A stretch of 64,000 bases of DNA from Methylomonas koyamae (GTDB lineage Bacteria; Pseudomonadota; Gammaproteobacteria; Methylococcales; Methylomonadaceae), in assembly GCF_006483455.1 (NCBI RefSeq), contig NZ_PPPU01000006.1:124001-188000 (forward strand). Reading direction: 5' to 3'. The translations under genes and the position numbers were made by a program. Positions 39,694 through 49,090 of this stretch are shown in pieces. Each line of letters begins with the position of its first letter. Within the stretch, counting starts at the first letter, position 1. The notes under the pieces are model-generated. The model was given only the letters and a program-made list of their open reading frames with translations. It was not told where the DNA came from and ran no database searches.

Positions 39694-40314
39694 ATGGGAT
39701 TCGAAGATCGGGATTATTACCGGGAGCAACTGAGCAAACGGGCGGGCCGGCCGCTCGATGGCGAACCGCGCCTGCAGACCATCGCATCCGGGCGGCGCAG
39801 TTCGGCCGGTACTTTGCGTTACCTGCTGATGCCGCTGGCAGCTCTGGCCGGACTTTGGTACGGCGCGGATGCGTTGTTGGCAAAGCAGGCCGCGGCCCGC
39901 CACCCGTTACCGGAAATTGTGCTGCCGGCTACGGCGGACGGCGAGGTCGGCGGTACAGGCGCAGTTCGCATCAAGGCCGACAGCCAAGGCCATTTTCGCG
40001 GCACCTTGTTGATCAATAACGTGCCGATGCCGTTCATGATCGATACCGGCGCCACCAAAACCTCGATTCCTGAAAAATACGCGCGTGCCGCCGGTTTGCC
40101 CGTCGGCGGCGCAGTGCAAGCCGAAACCGCCGGCGGCCGGGTAACGGATTACCAAACCCGCATCCCCAGCCTGAAACTCGGCAATCTGGAATTGCGCAAC
40201 CTGGACGCCCATATTAACCGCTATCTGGACGAAGTGCTGGTTGGTATGAATACGTTGAAATATTTCCGGATCGAGCAGAACGGGGATTCTTTGGTGTTGG
40301 TGGCGGGGGCGTAG
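39694..40314 (+). CDS. Membrane-anchored retropepsin-like aspartic protease
   Basis: 206-aa single-lobed aspartic protease (clan AA, TIGR02281 type). A hydrophobic anchor near residues 41-60 (TLRYLLMPLAALAGLWYGAD) precedes the periplasmic protease domain. The active site is PFMIDTGATKTSIPE (DTGA, near residue 119), and the second hydrophobic-Gly motif LDEVLVGMNTLKYF lies near the C-terminus. The start at 39694 has GGAGGG upstream; the upstream in-frame Met at 39670 lies in the terminator. Confidence 0.88.
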   Translation: MGFEDRDYYREQLSKRAGRPLDGEPRLQTIASGRRSSAGTLRYLLMPLAALAGLWYGADALLAKQAAARHPLPEIVLPATADGEVGGTGAVRIKADSQGHFRGTLLINNVPMPFMIDTGATKTSIPEKYARAAGLPVGGAVQAETAGGRVTDYQTRIPSLKLGNLELRNLDAHINRYLDEVLVGMNTLKYFRIEQNGDSLVLVAGA

Positions 40315-40357
40315 TAAGGCGTGGTCAGAACCTTCGGTTGGAACACGTAGTGCCACG

Positions 40358-40657
<300 letters not shown>

Positions 40658-40768
40658 CTAAAGCTCAATATAGGCGACAACTGATGTTTCAAAATTCCTC
40701 GCACCTGTCGTATGGCTACAGTGGCCGTTTTTATAATTACCTAGTGGGTGGAGGCACGAGTTGCCGGT

Positions 40769-41413
40769 TCAATTCAATCGGGACACAGGATTTTCGTCTT
40801 CGCCAAACAATACCCCCTCAACCAGCGCCAAGGCCTCGCGCATGTGTTCGAAGCCGTGCGAGCCGCCCTCGAAGCAAACCACGCGGGCCTTGGTGTGGTA
40901 CAGGTCGCGGGTGGCGGCCGAGTCCAGCAGTTCGTCGTCTAGGTCCAGCAGTAGCGTCAAATCCAGTTTTTGCCGGTTCGCCGCCAGTTCTTGCTCGAAT
41001 TTCGGGTACTGGTCGCAGTGGCTTCGCTGCCAGTCGTAAGGTTCGCCGGTTTCGAAATTGGCGGTGACGCCGATGAACTGCGGCAGCAATGTGCTGGGGC
41101 TGACGGCGGGGTTGATCATGATCGCTCTGGCGCCGGTCTTATAAGCCAGGTATTCGCTGCTGAAACCGCCCATCGACGAGCCCATGAACACCACGTCGTA
41201 ACCTTGGTCCAGCAGTTGGTTCCATTCGAACAGCAGGTCTTCGATCAGGCCTTGGAAGTCGCGGTAATCCAGGTTCGGCGCGTACAGCATTACGTCGCGT
41301 TCGTTACAGAAGGCTTGCAGCACGGCCAGCTTTTCTTTGGCGGTCAAGAGATTGCCGTGCAAATCCAGCGACGCCGAGTTGAAACCGTGCAGGTAGACGA
41401 TGGCCCGCTTCAT
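40769..41413 (-). CDS. YqiA-like alpha/beta hydrolase
   Basis: 214-aa esterase-like protein. MKRAIVYLHGFNSASLDLHG at the N-terminus (oxyanion HG), the nucleophile elbow FMGSSMGGFSSEYLAY (Ser in GSSMGG), Asp in LLLDLDDELLD, and His in GGSHGFEHM form the triad. The family (UPF0227/YqiA-YcfP) includes small esterases on acyl-CoA or short esters. The start at 41413 overlaps the end of the epimerase gene by a few bases; the longer 455-aa reading into 42136 is an artefact. Confidence 0.88.
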   Translation of the reverse strand: MKRAIVYLHGFNSASLDLHGNLLTAKEKLAVLQAFCNERDVMLYAPNLDYRDFQGLIEDLLFEWNQLLDQGYDVVFMGSSMGGFSSEYLAYKTGARAIMINPAVSPSTLLPQFIGVTANFETGEPYDWQRSHCDQYPKFEQELAANRQKLDLTLLLDLDDELLDSAATRDLYHTKARVVCFEGGSHGFEHMREALALVEGVLFGEDENPVSRLN

Positions 41414-41415
41414 GG

Positions 41416-42276
41416 CTAATAGCGCTGCTTGATGAAGTCCAAGGCTTTGCCGGCCAGGTCGTCGGAGTCGTGCCACAGGTTGCGCCAGACGCAGAGGGTG
41501 TTGGACAGTTTGGGATCGACGATTTCCGACGAAAACGATTCGAAGGTGATCGGGCCGCGGTAATCGATTTGTTTCAAGGCGTTGAAGAAACTGGCGAAAT
41601 CGACATTGCCGGTACCCAGGTAGCCGCGGTGGCTTTCGCCGATATGGACATAACCCAGCCGGTCGCCGGCCGCCAATACCGATTTGGCCATGCCGTCTTC
41701 CTCGATGTTCATATGGTAGGTGTCCAGGTGCAGGAAGGCGTTCGGCCGGTCGACTTCGTCCAGAAACGCCAGGCCTTCCAGGCCGGTGTTCATGATGTTG
41801 GTTTCGTAGCGGTTTACCACTTCCAGATCGATATTGATGCCTTTGTCGGCGGCATAGTCGGCCAGACGCTGCATCGCCGCCACCGAATTGGCGCGGTTTT
41901 CCCTGGATGCCGGGCCGGGATATTTGCCCAGCGCGCAATAGATCACGCCACACAATTCGCTGCCGCCCAATGCGTACAGCACGTCGGTGGCCTTGCGCAA
42001 CAGTTCGTCGCCTTTGGCGACGATGGCCGGGTCGGTGCTGGTGACGTCGGTGGTAGCCGACAAACCCAACGAGGCGTGGGCGCGCAGATTGTATTCCTGC
42101 AACAAATCTTTGGTCAGGGCGACGTCGATTTGCCACGGGTCGAGCAGGGCGATTTCGATGTAGTCGTAACCGGCTCGGGCGGCGCCGGCGATGGCTTTGC
42201 GGGCGCCGGCTTCGGACCAGTCGCCGGACCAGACCAATGCGTGGCCGCCGTATTCCAAACGTTTGGGAAATGCCAT
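41416..42276 (-). CDS. Sugar phosphate isomerase/epimerase (TIM barrel)
   Basis: 286-aa xylose isomerase-like TIM-barrel protein related to D-tagatose/D-psicose 3-epimerases. Metal and catalytic residues are visible: IDLEVVNRYETN (Glu), FLHLDTYHMNIEE (Asp, His), YVHIGESHRGYLG (His, Arg) and GPITFESFSSEI (Glu). The expected substrate is a ketose; in a methanotroph it could act beside the ribulose monophosphate pathway, but that is inference. It lies 2 bp from the YqiA-like gene. Confidence 0.85.
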   Translation of the reverse strand: MAFPKRLEYGGHALVWSGDWSEAGARKAIAGAARAGYDYIEIALLDPWQIDVALTKDLLQEYNLRAHASLGLSATTDVTSTDPAIVAKGDELLRKATDVLYALGGSELCGVIYCALGKYPGPASRENRANSVAAMQRLADYAADKGINIDLEVVNRYETNIMNTGLEGLAFLDEVDRPNAFLHLDTYHMNIEEDGMAKSVLAAGDRLGYVHIGESHRGYLGTGNVDFASFFNALKQIDYRGPITFESFSSEIVDPKLSNTLCVWRNLWHDSDDLAGKALDFIKQRY

Positions 42277-42323
42277 AGCGGGTCTCCTGTGGTTATCGTT
42301 TTATGTTAGCGACGCTCGCGCAC

Positions 42324-42878
42324 TCAAAGCATCGGCACCAGATCCAACGCAAACATGATGGCGTCTTCTTTGCCGTTCTTGGCCGGATAGTAATTTTTGC
42401 GGATGCCGATTTCGCGGAAGCCGCTGCTGCGGTACAGATGAATCGCGCCGGGGTTGCTGGGGCGGACTTCCAGATAGAGGGTTTCGGCGCGGGGGCGGGC
42501 GTATTCGATCAAATGCTCCAGCATCTTGCGGCCGACGCCCTGGCGTTGAAACGCCGGGTTGACGCTGATGTTCATGATGTGGGCTTCGCCGGCGGCGACC
42601 GAAATGATGGCGTAGCCGGCGATGGTCTCGTCGGGCGCTTCGCAAATCCAGTTGGTGTAATTCATGGCCCGGAAGCAATCCTTGAACACGCCTTCCGACC
42701 AGGGAAATTCGTAGTTGACGGTTTCGATCGCCATCACGCCGGGCAGGTCGGCGTGGTCCATTTTGCGTAAGCGCAGCAGGTCGCGCGCCTCCACCGAGTC
42801 CGGAAACACTTTGGCGTAAAACTCGCGGTCGGCGTCGTAGACCACGGCTGATTTCAGTTTATGTAACAGTTTCCACAT
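42324..42878 (-). CDS. rimI: Ribosomal protein S18 alanine N-acetyltransferase
   Basis: 184-aa GNAT acetyltransferase. The motif A region HIMNISVNPAFQRQGVGRKM then LEHLIEYARPR and NPGAIHLYRSSGFREIGIRK are typical of RimI, which acetylates the N-terminus of S18. An extra N-terminal 30 residues (KLKSAVVYDADREFYAKVFP) precede the domain. It is 5 bp after the glycosylase gene, and RimI/UDG pairing is common in gammaproteobacteria. Confidence 0.9.
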   Translation of the reverse strand: MWKLLHKLKSAVVYDADREFYAKVFPDSVEARDLLRLRKMDHADLPGVMAIETVNYEFPWSEGVFKDCFRAMNYTNWICEAPDETIAGYAIISVAAGEAHIMNISVNPAFQRQGVGRKMLEHLIEYARPRAETLYLEVRPSNPGAIHLYRSSGFREIGIRKNYYPAKNGKEDAIMFALDLVPML

Positions 42879-42883
42879 CGTTG

Positions 42884-43867
42884 TTATTGTTCTAGGGATT
42901 GGTAAACGGAGAGCGCGAATTGCAGGTCTTCCCAGGCTTTGGCTTTTTCGGGCAGCGAGCGTAACAGATAAGCCGGGTGGTGCACCACCGTCAGCGGAAT
43001 GCCTTCCAGTTCATGGCGCATGCCGCGCAGCCGCGACAGCGGTTGCTGGGTATGCAGCAGGTTTTGTGCGGCGATGCGGCCCACGGCCAGAATCAACTTG
43101 GGCTGGATCAGTTCGATCTGGCGTTTCAAAAAGCCGTGGCAGGCAGCGACCTCATCGGCCTGCGGATCGCGGTTGTTGGGCGGCCGGCATTTCAGCATGT
43201 TGGCGATATAGACTTGCTCGCGGCGCAGACCGATGGCGCGGATCATTTCGTTCAACAACTGGCCGGCGCGACCAACGAAGGGTTCGCCTTGCAGGTCTTC
43301 GTCGCGGCCGGGCGCTTCGCCGATCAGCAGCCAATCCGCGTGTTTGTTGCCGACGCCGAACACGGTCTGGGTGCGGGTCTCGCACAACGAACAAGCGCGG
43401 CAGATCGAGACCTGGTGTTGCAGGTCTTTCCAGGCGTGGTCGTCGGTATGGGGTTTGGGGTGGTGCGGTGGCGATGAAACTAGAGCGGGTCCGGTCGTCA
43501 ACTCCAGGCTTATACGAGTTGGCGGCGGAGTGGCAATGGTCTCGCCGCCGGCCGTTGCAGATACGGTGGTTGCTTTAGAGATTGCGGGCGAACCCGGTTG
43601 GCTGGATTCGTCAGCGGCCGGATGCTGGGTATCGCGATGCTCAACCCAGCCTACGTTCTGGTGATTGACGGTAGTTTCGTCTTTGGCCGGATGTTCCGCT
43701 GTTGGCGCAGCTTTGTTGGCGGGGGAGCCGACGCGGTCGGCTTCGCTTGGCGATGTCCACTCTACAGGGGGGGCAACCGCTTGCTCGGCGACGACGGGCG
43801 GATGCCGGGGAACCCAGACATCGATGCCCATCGCCTCCAAATATTGCAAGCGGACCGATTCTTCCAT
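42884..43867 (-). CDS. Type-4 uracil-DNA glycosylase with extended N-terminus
   Basis: 327-aa iron-sulfur uracil-DNA glycosylase, removing uracil from DNA. The catalytic domain (from about residue 140) has the cluster Cys pair [39 protein letters not shown] and the C-terminal [10 protein letters not shown]. The first 130 residues are low-complexity linker. Within it [14 protein letters not shown] is encoded by a short copy of the palindromic repeat (43621-43655) inserted in frame, an uncommon case of a repeat in coding sequence. It is followed by rimI. Confidence 0.9.
   Translation of the reverse strand: MEESVRLQYLEAMGIDVWVPRHPPVVAEQAVAPPVEWTSPSEADRVGSPANKAAPTAEHPAKDETTVNHQNVGWVEHRDTQHPAADESSQPGSPAISKATTVSATAGGETIATPPPTRISLELTTGPALVSSPPHHPKPHTDDHAWKDLQHQVSICRACSLCETRTQTVFGVGNKHADWLLIGEAPGRDEDLQGEPFVGRAGQLLNEMIRAIGLRREQVYIANMLKCRPPNNRDPQADEVAACHGFLKRQIELIQPKLILAVGRIAAQNLLHTQQPLSRLRGMRHELEGIPLTVVHHPAYLLRSLPEKAKAWEDLQFALSVYQSLEQ
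43621..43655. repeat. Palindromic repeat, short copy C, inside the glycosylase gene
   Basis: 35-bp element with GCTGGGT and ACCCAGC as inverted arms and the CCTACG end of copies A and B. It lies wholly within coding sequence and keeps the frame, encoding [11 protein letters not shown] in the N-terminal linker of the glycosylase. Compared with A and B it lacks part of the outer arm. Confidence 0.75.
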
Positions 43868-43876
43868 CGTTAGCGG

Positions 43877-45421
43877 CTAGACATCGCCTTTCTGCGGATG
43901 CTGGCGCTGCTCGGGACTTTGCAGCTTGTTGACCGCGTTGATGTAAGCCTTGGCCGAGGCAATGACGATGTCGGTGTCGGCGCCGGAGCCGTTGACGATG
44001 CGGCCGGCGTTCTCCAGCCGGATCGTTACTTCGCCCTGCGAATCGGTGCCGGTGGTGATGTTGTTCACCGAGTACAAAGCCAGCGTCGCGCCGGTTTTCA
44101 CCAGGCTTTCGATAGCTTTCAGGCTGGCATCGACCGCGCCGCCGCCGCTGGCGCTGCCGGTCATTTCCTTGCCGTCCACCAGGATGGTCACGGTGGCGTT
44201 CGGCACTTCGCCGGTTTCGGAGCAGACTTTCAGTGCCACCAGTTTGATGTGTTCGTCTTCGGCCTCGAAGCTTTGTTCGGAGATCAAGGCCTGCAGATCT
44301 TCGTCGAAAATCTCGTGTTTCTTGTCGGCCAGTTGTTTGAAACGGTAAAAAGCGTCGTTTAAATCGGCTTCGCCGGCGAACTCCACGCCCAATTCGGCCA
44401 TCCGGGTCTTGAAGGCGTTGCGGCCGGAATGCTTGCCCAGCACCATACGATTGGTGGTCCAACCCACATCTTCGGCGCGCATGATTTCGTAGGTCTCGCG
44501 GTTTTTCAGCACGCCGTCCTGATGAATGCCGGACTCGTGGGCGAAGGCGTTGGCGCCGACAATCGCTTTGTTAGGCTGCACCGGGAAGCCGGTGATCGAC
44601 GACACCAGTTTCGAGCAGGTGACGATCTCGCGGGTATCCAGGCGGGTGTCGCATTTAAAGAAGTCCTGGCGGGTGCGGATCGCCATCACCACTTCTTCCA
44701 GCGAGGCGTTGCCGGCGCGCTCGCCCAAACCGTTGATGGTGCATTCGACCTGGCGGGCGCCGTTCATCACCGCCGCCAGCGAGTTGGCCACGGCCAAACC
44801 CAAGTCGTTATGGCAATGCACCGAGAAGATGGCCTTGTCCGAGTTGGGTATCCGCTGAATCAAATTGGCGATGGTGGCGCCGAACTGTTGCGGCATGCTG
44901 TAACCGACCGTGTCCGGGATGTTCAGAGTAGTGGCGCCGGCGTCGATCACCGCTTCCAAGATCCGGCACAGGAAATCCTCTTCCGAGCGGCCGGCGTCTT
45001 CCGGCGAAAACTCGACGTTGTCGGTGTACTGGCGGGCGCGTTTGACCGCGCGGACCGCGTATTCGATGACTTGGTCGGGCTGCATGTTGAGTTTCTTCGC
45101 CATGTGGATCGGCGAAGTGGCGATGAAGGTGTGAATCCGCGAACTTTTCGCGCCTTTCAAGGCTTCGCCGGCGCGGTCGATGTCCTTGTCCAGCGCCCGC
45201 GCCAAGCCGCAGACCGTGCTGTCTTTAATCGCATCGGCGACGGCTTGGACCGCCTCGAAATCGCCCTGGCTGGCGGCCGGAAAACCGGCCTCGATGACGT
45301 CGACTTTCATTCGCTCCAGCGCCCGCGCGATGCGGACTTTTTCGTCGCGGGTCATCGACGCGCCGGGGCTTTGTTCGCCGTCGCGCAAGGTGGTATCGAA
45401 AATAATCAATTGGTCTTTCAT
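43877..45421 (-). CDS. leuA: 2-isopropylmalate synthase
   Basis: 514-aa first enzyme of leucine synthesis, condensing acetyl-CoA with 2-oxoisovalerate. N-terminus [20 protein letters not shown] and ASM, with GVEAGFP-like [34 protein letters not shown] (metal His pair), [20 protein letters not shown], and GIHQDGVLK. The C-terminal regulatory domain starts near residue 390. The start at 45421 is chosen over 45436 because GGAGCCC precedes it and the family begins MKDQ. The upstream 630 bp is a long gap (see 45437-46064). Confidence 0.95.
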   Translation of the reverse strand: MKDQLIIFDTTLRDGEQSPGASMTRDEKVRIARALERMKVDVIEAGFPAASQGDFEAVQAVADAIKDSTVCGLARALDKDIDRAGEALKGAKSSRIHTFIATSPIHMAKKLNMQPDQVIEYAVRAVKRARQYTDNVEFSPEDAGRSEEDFLCRILEAVIDAGATTLNIPDTVGYSMPQQFGATIANLIQRIPNSDKAIFSVHCHNDLGLAVANSLAAVMNGARQVECTINGLGERAGNASLEEVVMAIRTRQDFFKCDTRLDTREIVTCSKLVSSITGFPVQPNKAIVGANAFAHESGIHQDGVLKNRETYEIMRAEDVGWTTNRMVLGKHSGRNAFKTRMAELGVEFAGEADLNDAFYRFKQLADKKHEIFDEDLQALISEQSFEAEDEHIKLVALKVCSETGEVPNATVTILVDGKEMTGSASGGGAVDASLKAIESLVKTGATLALYSVNNITTGTDSQGEVTIRLENAGRIVNGSGADTDIVIASAKAYINAVNKLQSPEQRQHPQKGDV

Positions 45422-45436
45422 GAGGGCTCCGTTCAT

Positions 45437-46064
45437 GAAATGTTCGGCCTCGAGCCGAGAATATGGAAAAGGGTGATTTTACTTGATAAAGAAAGATTGC
45501 ACGCCCCTCAGGGCAGCAGTCTTAGAGGCAGCCCGGACGGCAAGCGGGTGGCAGCCGGCGCGCGGCTTGCTGTGGGTGCGGTAAACATCGGCCGAATCTT
45601 CATGCCGCGGCACTATACTGCATTGCCCGGTGGCGCTCAACTGCGGCGGTATCTAAATATCCCCGGTCTTGGATATCGCCGGACCACGGGCGCTGGCGCC
45701 CGCCGTTTTGGCCCGGTCACTGTGAAAAAAGTCACCGCCGGACAGTGGTGCGCGCCACCGACAAACATCACTGCCACCATTACCCTTGATCCAAGCCTCA
45801 ATTCCCGGCACATGCCAGGCCTGCCAAACCGACCCGGATCGATACCTGGATTTTCGGTGCGAACAAGGGTGGCGGATGACGCCGGAGTGAAGCGAAAACT
45901 GCGCCGGTACGAAATGCCGTACGCCATGACGGCAGGTCGTCACCGAATGGGCCGCCGATAATACCGACCAGAATTTATGATTCTGATTTTTATAGGGGTT
46001 TTTCTGCTGGCGCAACTAATGCATTTACTTGATCGAATTCGATCAACAGCCTCGGGAGAGTGTC
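45437..46064. other. 628-bp gap upstream of leuA
   Basis: No credible gene on either strand. Open frames at 45637-45927 (minus) and 45653-46015 exist but have low-complexity, Arg/Pro-rich translations without start signals. GGCGCTGGCGCC near 45690 can form a small hairpin. The section resembles a dispersed noncoding repeat, by memory only. It holds the leuA promoter and an 18-bp palindrome before the 69-aa gene. No leader peptide with Leu codons was seen. Confidence 0.45.
46029..46046. promoter_or_regulatory. 18-bp perfect palindrome upstream of the 69-aa gene
   Basis: TTGATCGAATTCGATCAA, a perfect dyad, ends 18 bp before the ATG of the 69-aa gene. Its half-sites TTGAT/ATCAA recall FNR-type sites but the spacing of 8 bp, rather than 4, does not fit FNR. 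It is likely an operator for an unknown regulator. Confidence 0.55.
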
Positions 46065-46274
46065 ATGGAAACTATGCATCAAACTAACGAAATCAACAAT
46101 TTGCGGATTGTGTTCATCGAAACCTTGAGCCGGCAATTCATTGCCATAACCGGCTGCGGCATTTATGCCTTTTTGAATCCGGTTACGATCAATGAATTGT
46201 TTAATCACTATCTGGACAGTAACGTGCCCATCAATGCCTACGCCCGGCAATGCGTCCGTAACGTGGTGGCCTGA
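46065..46274 (+). CDS. 69-aa hypothetical protein
   Basis: Start at 46065 (METMHQTNEINNLRIVFIET) with GGGAGAG upstream and an 18-bp palindrome before it; the longer frame to 46029 reads through the palindrome. The protein is mixed, with a hydrophobic centre (AITGCGIYAFLNPVTI) and a helical C-terminus. No family recognised. It is AT-richer than its neighbours and convergent with efpL. Confidence 0.6.
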   Translation: METMHQTNEINNLRIVFIETLSRQFIAITGCGIYAFLNPVTINELFNHYLDSNVPINAYARQCVRNVVA

Positions 46275-46288
46275 TTAGCATCAAGCAC

Positions 46289-46855
46289 TTAGGCGCGCGA
46301 GGAGAACTCGCCGGTTTCGCTGTTGATCTTGATCAGTTCGCCGGACTCGATGTACTCCGGAATCTGCACTTCCAGGCCGGTGGTAAGTTTGGCGGTCTTG
46401 GTCCGCTTGGTGGCGCTGGAGCCTTTCATGGCCGGTGGGGTTTCGACGATTTGCAGCGTTACCGTGGTCGGTAACTGGATGCCCAGCGGCGCGTCGTCCA
46501 TCAGCAACATGATGATGCCGTCCAGACCGTCGGTCAGGTATAAGGTTTGACCTTCCAAATCCTCGGCCGACAGCGCGTATTGGTCGTAGGTCTCGCTGTT
46601 CATGAAGTAGTAGGTGTCGCCGTCCTGGTAGGAAAACTGCACGTTGCAGCGCGAACAATCGGCGGCTTTCAGCATGTCGTCGCTTTTAAAGGTTTCGTCC
46701 AGCTTCTGCTTGGTTTTCATGTGGTTGAAGCGGACTTTATACAGCGTCGTCGCGCCGCGCGAGGTCGGGTTGCGCACGTCGATGTGTTTGACCACATACG
46801 GTTCGCCGTTGATTTCGATCGCGGTTCCCAGTTTCAGTTCGTTGGCTTTCGGCAC
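46289..46855 (-). CDS. efpL: Elongation factor P-like protein EfpL (YeiP)
   Basis: 188-aa EF-P paralogue with three OB-like domains: MPKANELKLGTAIEINGEPY, then YKVRFNHMKTKQKLDETFKS, DGDTYYFMNSETYDQYALSA, and the C-terminal KLTTGLEVQIPEYIESGELI. The domain I loop DVRNPTSRGATTLYK has Arg at the tip where EF-P carries its modified Lys; this is the EfpL (YeiP) mark. EfpL helps ribosomes through proline-rich and related stalling sites. It lies just downstream of bpt. Confidence 0.92.
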   Translation of the reverse strand: MPKANELKLGTAIEINGEPYVVKHIDVRNPTSRGATTLYKVRFNHMKTKQKLDETFKSDDMLKAADCSRCNVQFSYQDGDTYYFMNSETYDQYALSAEDLEGQTLYLTDGLDGIIMLLMDDAPLGIQLPTTVTLQIVETPPAMKGSSATKRTKTAKLTTGLEVQIPEYIESGELIKINSETGEFSSRA

Positions 46856-46858
46856 TGC

Positions 46859-47578
46859 TTATTCCTCGTTGATTGTATGATTTGAAAGGGGTTGCCACCG
46901 GTCGCGGATCAAGCCCTGCAGCGGCTGATATTCGATTTTGTAGCGCATTTTACGACAGTCTTCGATCCAAAAGCCCAGATAAACGTAAGGTAAGCCCCAT
47001 TGCGCGGCGGTTTCGATTTGCCATAACACGGCATAGACGCCTGGGCTGTAGTCGGCGAACTCGGGATCGAAGAAGGTATAGACCGCCGATAAGCCGTCGT
47101 CGACGATGTCCACCACGGCAACGGCAGCCAGACGTCCGCCAATCAGAAATTCGACGAAGCGGGTATCGCACCAACGGCTGCCGAGAAAGCTCAAATAATC
47201 GTCCGCCGACACCGGCTCTTTCTGCGGATCGTCGTGGCGGGCCGCCAGGTAACGCCGGTATAAGTCGAAATGGCGGGGGTCGAACTCGGCCGGCTTGATG
47301 ACGCTACGGGTATCGGCGTTACGCTTGCGGCAACGTTTCTGCCGGCGGTCGGGCGCGAACGAGGCGACCGGCAGCCGGGTCGGCACGCAAGCTTTACAGG
47401 ACCGGCAGTAAGGTTTGTAAACGTAGTCGCCGCTGCGGCGGAAGCCGAGCGCGATCAGTTGCGAGTATAGTTGCGGCGTCATTGTTACCGACGGATGCAC
47501 GAAGCCGGAGCGGGCCTGCCGGTCGGACAGGTAGCCGCACGCGCGTTCGTCGTCCAGCCAAATCGGCAAGTTGCCCAT
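46859..47578 (-). CDS. bpt: Aspartate/glutamate leucyltransferase Bpt
   Basis: 239-aa N-end-rule enzyme adding Leu to proteins that start with Asp or Glu. The signature is CGYLSDRQARSGFVHPS near residue 15, then YKPYCRSCKACVPTRLPV with the Cys cluster, QKRCRKRNAD and YLGFWIEDCRKMRYK near the C-terminus. The start at 47578 overlaps the aat stop by 1 bp, so aat and bpt are one unit; the frame extending to 47614 is inside aat. Confidence 0.93.
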   Translation of the reverse strand: MGNLPIWLDDERACGYLSDRQARSGFVHPSVTMTPQLYSQLIALGFRRSGDYVYKPYCRSCKACVPTRLPVASFAPDRRQKRCRKRNADTRSVIKPAEFDPRHFDLYRRYLAARHDDPQKEPVSADDYLSFLGSRWCDTRFVEFLIGGRLAAVAVVDIVDDGLSAVYTFFDPEFADYSPGVYAVLWQIETAAQWGLPYVYLGFWIEDCRKMRYKIEYQPLQGLIRDRWQPLSNHTINEE

Positions 47579-48267
47579 CAGCGCCAGGCCTCGGCTGCGG
47601 GGGCTTGCCGACAAAGCTGTTCCAGCAATTCGGCGAAACGTTGGCGCGGAATTTCCTCGGCACCCAGGCTGAGCAGATGTTCGCTACGCACTTGGCAATC
47701 GATCAAACGGTAACCCCAGCCGCTCAGGCGTTCGACCAGATTGACGAATGCCACTTTCGAGGCGTCGGTTTCGCGGTGGAACATCGATTCGCCGAAGAAG
47801 ACTTGGCCGATGGCCAGACCGTAGAGCCCGCCGGCCAGCTTACCGTCCAGCCAGGCTTCGCAGCTGTGGGCAATACCGAGATGGTGCAAGGTCAGGTAAG
47901 CCCGGCGCATGTCGTCGGTGATCCAGGTGCCGCCGCTGTCGCTACGCGGCGCGGCGCAGGCAGCAATTACTTCTTTGAACGCCGTGTCGTACCGGATCTC
48001 GAACCGGCCTTTGCGCAGGGTTTTGGTCAGGCTGCGCGAGACTTGCAAATGCTCCGGAAACAGCACCAGGCGTGGGTCCGGCGACCACCACAGGATGGGC
48101 TCGCCGGGGTTGAACCAGGGAAACGCGCCGTGCCGGTAGGCATTGACGATCCGTTTCGGCGACAGGCAGCCGCCGAAGGCGAGCAGGCCGTTGGGTTCTT
48201 TCAGTGCCTTATGTAAAGGCGGAAAAGCCTGTTCGGGTTGGTCGGAGTCGAGTAAGGTGAGTTGCAT
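47578..48267 (-). CDS. aat: Leucyl/phenylalanyl-tRNA-protein transferase
   Basis: 229-aa N-end-rule enzyme adding Leu or Phe to N-terminal Arg or Lys. Family signatures: [20 protein letters not shown], then [37 protein letters not shown], and [35 protein letters not shown]. It sits upstream of bpt, which is convergent in role: together they mark proteins for ClpAP. Confidence 0.96.
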   Translation of the reverse strand: MQLTLLDSDQPEQAFPPLHKALKEPNGLLAFGGCLSPKRIVNAYRHGAFPWFNPGEPILWWSPDPRLVLFPEHLQVSRSLTKTLRKGRFEIRYDTAFKEVIAACAAPRSDSGGTWITDDMRRAYLTLHHLGIAHSCEAWLDGKLAGGLYGLAIGQVFFGESMFHRETDASKVAFVNLVERLSGWGYRLIDCQVRSEHLLSLGAEEIPRQRFAELLEQLCRQAPAAEAWR

Positions 48268-48349
48268 GCGATAAGCCGCGGCTGTCAGGTACGCGGATTA
48301 TAGACAATTCGGCCCGGCCGGTCTGCGCCCGGCCGGCTTGAGGCAGGAC

Positions 48350-49078
48350 TTAGGGCGCTTCCAGTTTGTAGCCGAAACCGCGTACCGTTTTCAGCAGTTT
48401 TTGTTCGTAGTCGTCGTCGATTTTGCGGCGCAACTGGCGGATGTAAACATCGACCACATTGGTCAGCGGGTCGGCGCTGTAGCCCCAAACCTGCTCCAGT
48501 ATCCGGGTACGGCTCAAGACCTTGCCGGGCATGCGCATGAAGCATTCCAATAGGGCGAATTCCTTCGGCGTCAGCTCGATCGCGGTATTGCCGCGGCGTA
48601 CTTCGTGGGTTTCGCCATTCAATACCAGATCGGCGATACGCAGTTCTTTGGCTTCCGATTTAATGTCGCCACCGCGGCGGCGCAACAGTACTTCGATCCG
48701 CGCCAGCAATTCCTCGAAAGCAAACGGCTTGGTCATGTAATCGTCGGCGCCGGCGCGCAGACCCGAAACTTTATCCTGCACGGTGTCGCGCGCAGTCAGC
48801 ATCAATACCGGCGTATCGACGCCGTTACCACGCAGGCGTTCGCAAATCTGGCGACCGTTCATGTCCGGCAGCCCCAGGTCCAGCACGATCACCTGGAACG
48901 AACCTTCGCCGCCGAGGGCAATCGCCTCTTGGCCGGTACGAGCCACTTCCACGGAATAGCCTTCCGCCTTCAGGCCGCGCTGGACGAAATCGACGATGCG
49001 TTCGTCGTCTTCCACCAGCAGCACGCGCATGTAGCCCATGCCGCTCAAATTACCGGATGATGTGTATTTATCGCTCAT
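48350..49078 (-). CDS. OmpR/PhoB-family response regulator
   Basis: 242-aa response regulator. Receiver domain: MRVLLVEDDERIVDFVQRGL, phosphoacceptor Asp in QVIVLDLGLPDMNGRQICE, then LMLTARDTVQDKVSGLRAGA and DDYMTKPF. The winged-helix DNA-binding domain follows (ELTPKEFALLECFMRMPGKV, LTNVVDVYIRQLRRKID, VRGFGYKLEAP). Start choice between 49078 (MSDKYTSSG) and 49030 (MRVLLVEDD) is uncertain. It lies 12 bp after the second sensor kinase gene, with which it likely works. Confidence 0.92.
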   Translation of the reverse strand: MSDKYTSSGNLSGMGYMRVLLVEDDERIVDFVQRGLKAEGYSVEVARTGQEAIALGGEGSFQVIVLDLGLPDMNGRQICERLRGNGVDTPVLMLTARDTVQDKVSGLRAGADDYMTKPFAFEELLARIEVLLRRRGGDIKSEAKELRIADLVLNGETHEVRRGNTAIELTPKEFALLECFMRMPGKVLSRTRILEQVWGYSADPLTNVVDVYIRQLRRKIDDDYEQKLLKTVRGFGYKLEAP

Positions 49079-49090
49079 GTGTGCTTATTC

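Noticed and set aside
40769-42136. 455-aa reading joined to the YqiA-like protein
   Set aside because: The first 240 residues are Arg/Pro-rich and lie out of frame over the epimerase gene; the real start is at 41413.
45637-45927. 96-aa minus-strand protein
   Set aside because: No ribosome binding site, odd composition and no motif; it recalls a repeated noncoding sequence translated in annotation.
44429-45961. 510-codon open frame opposite leuA
   Set aside because: leuA motifs on the minus strand are unambiguous; the opposite frame is a shadow.
46029-46046. FNR box
   Set aside because: Half-sites match TTGAT/ATCAA but the spacing is 8 instead of 4 bases.
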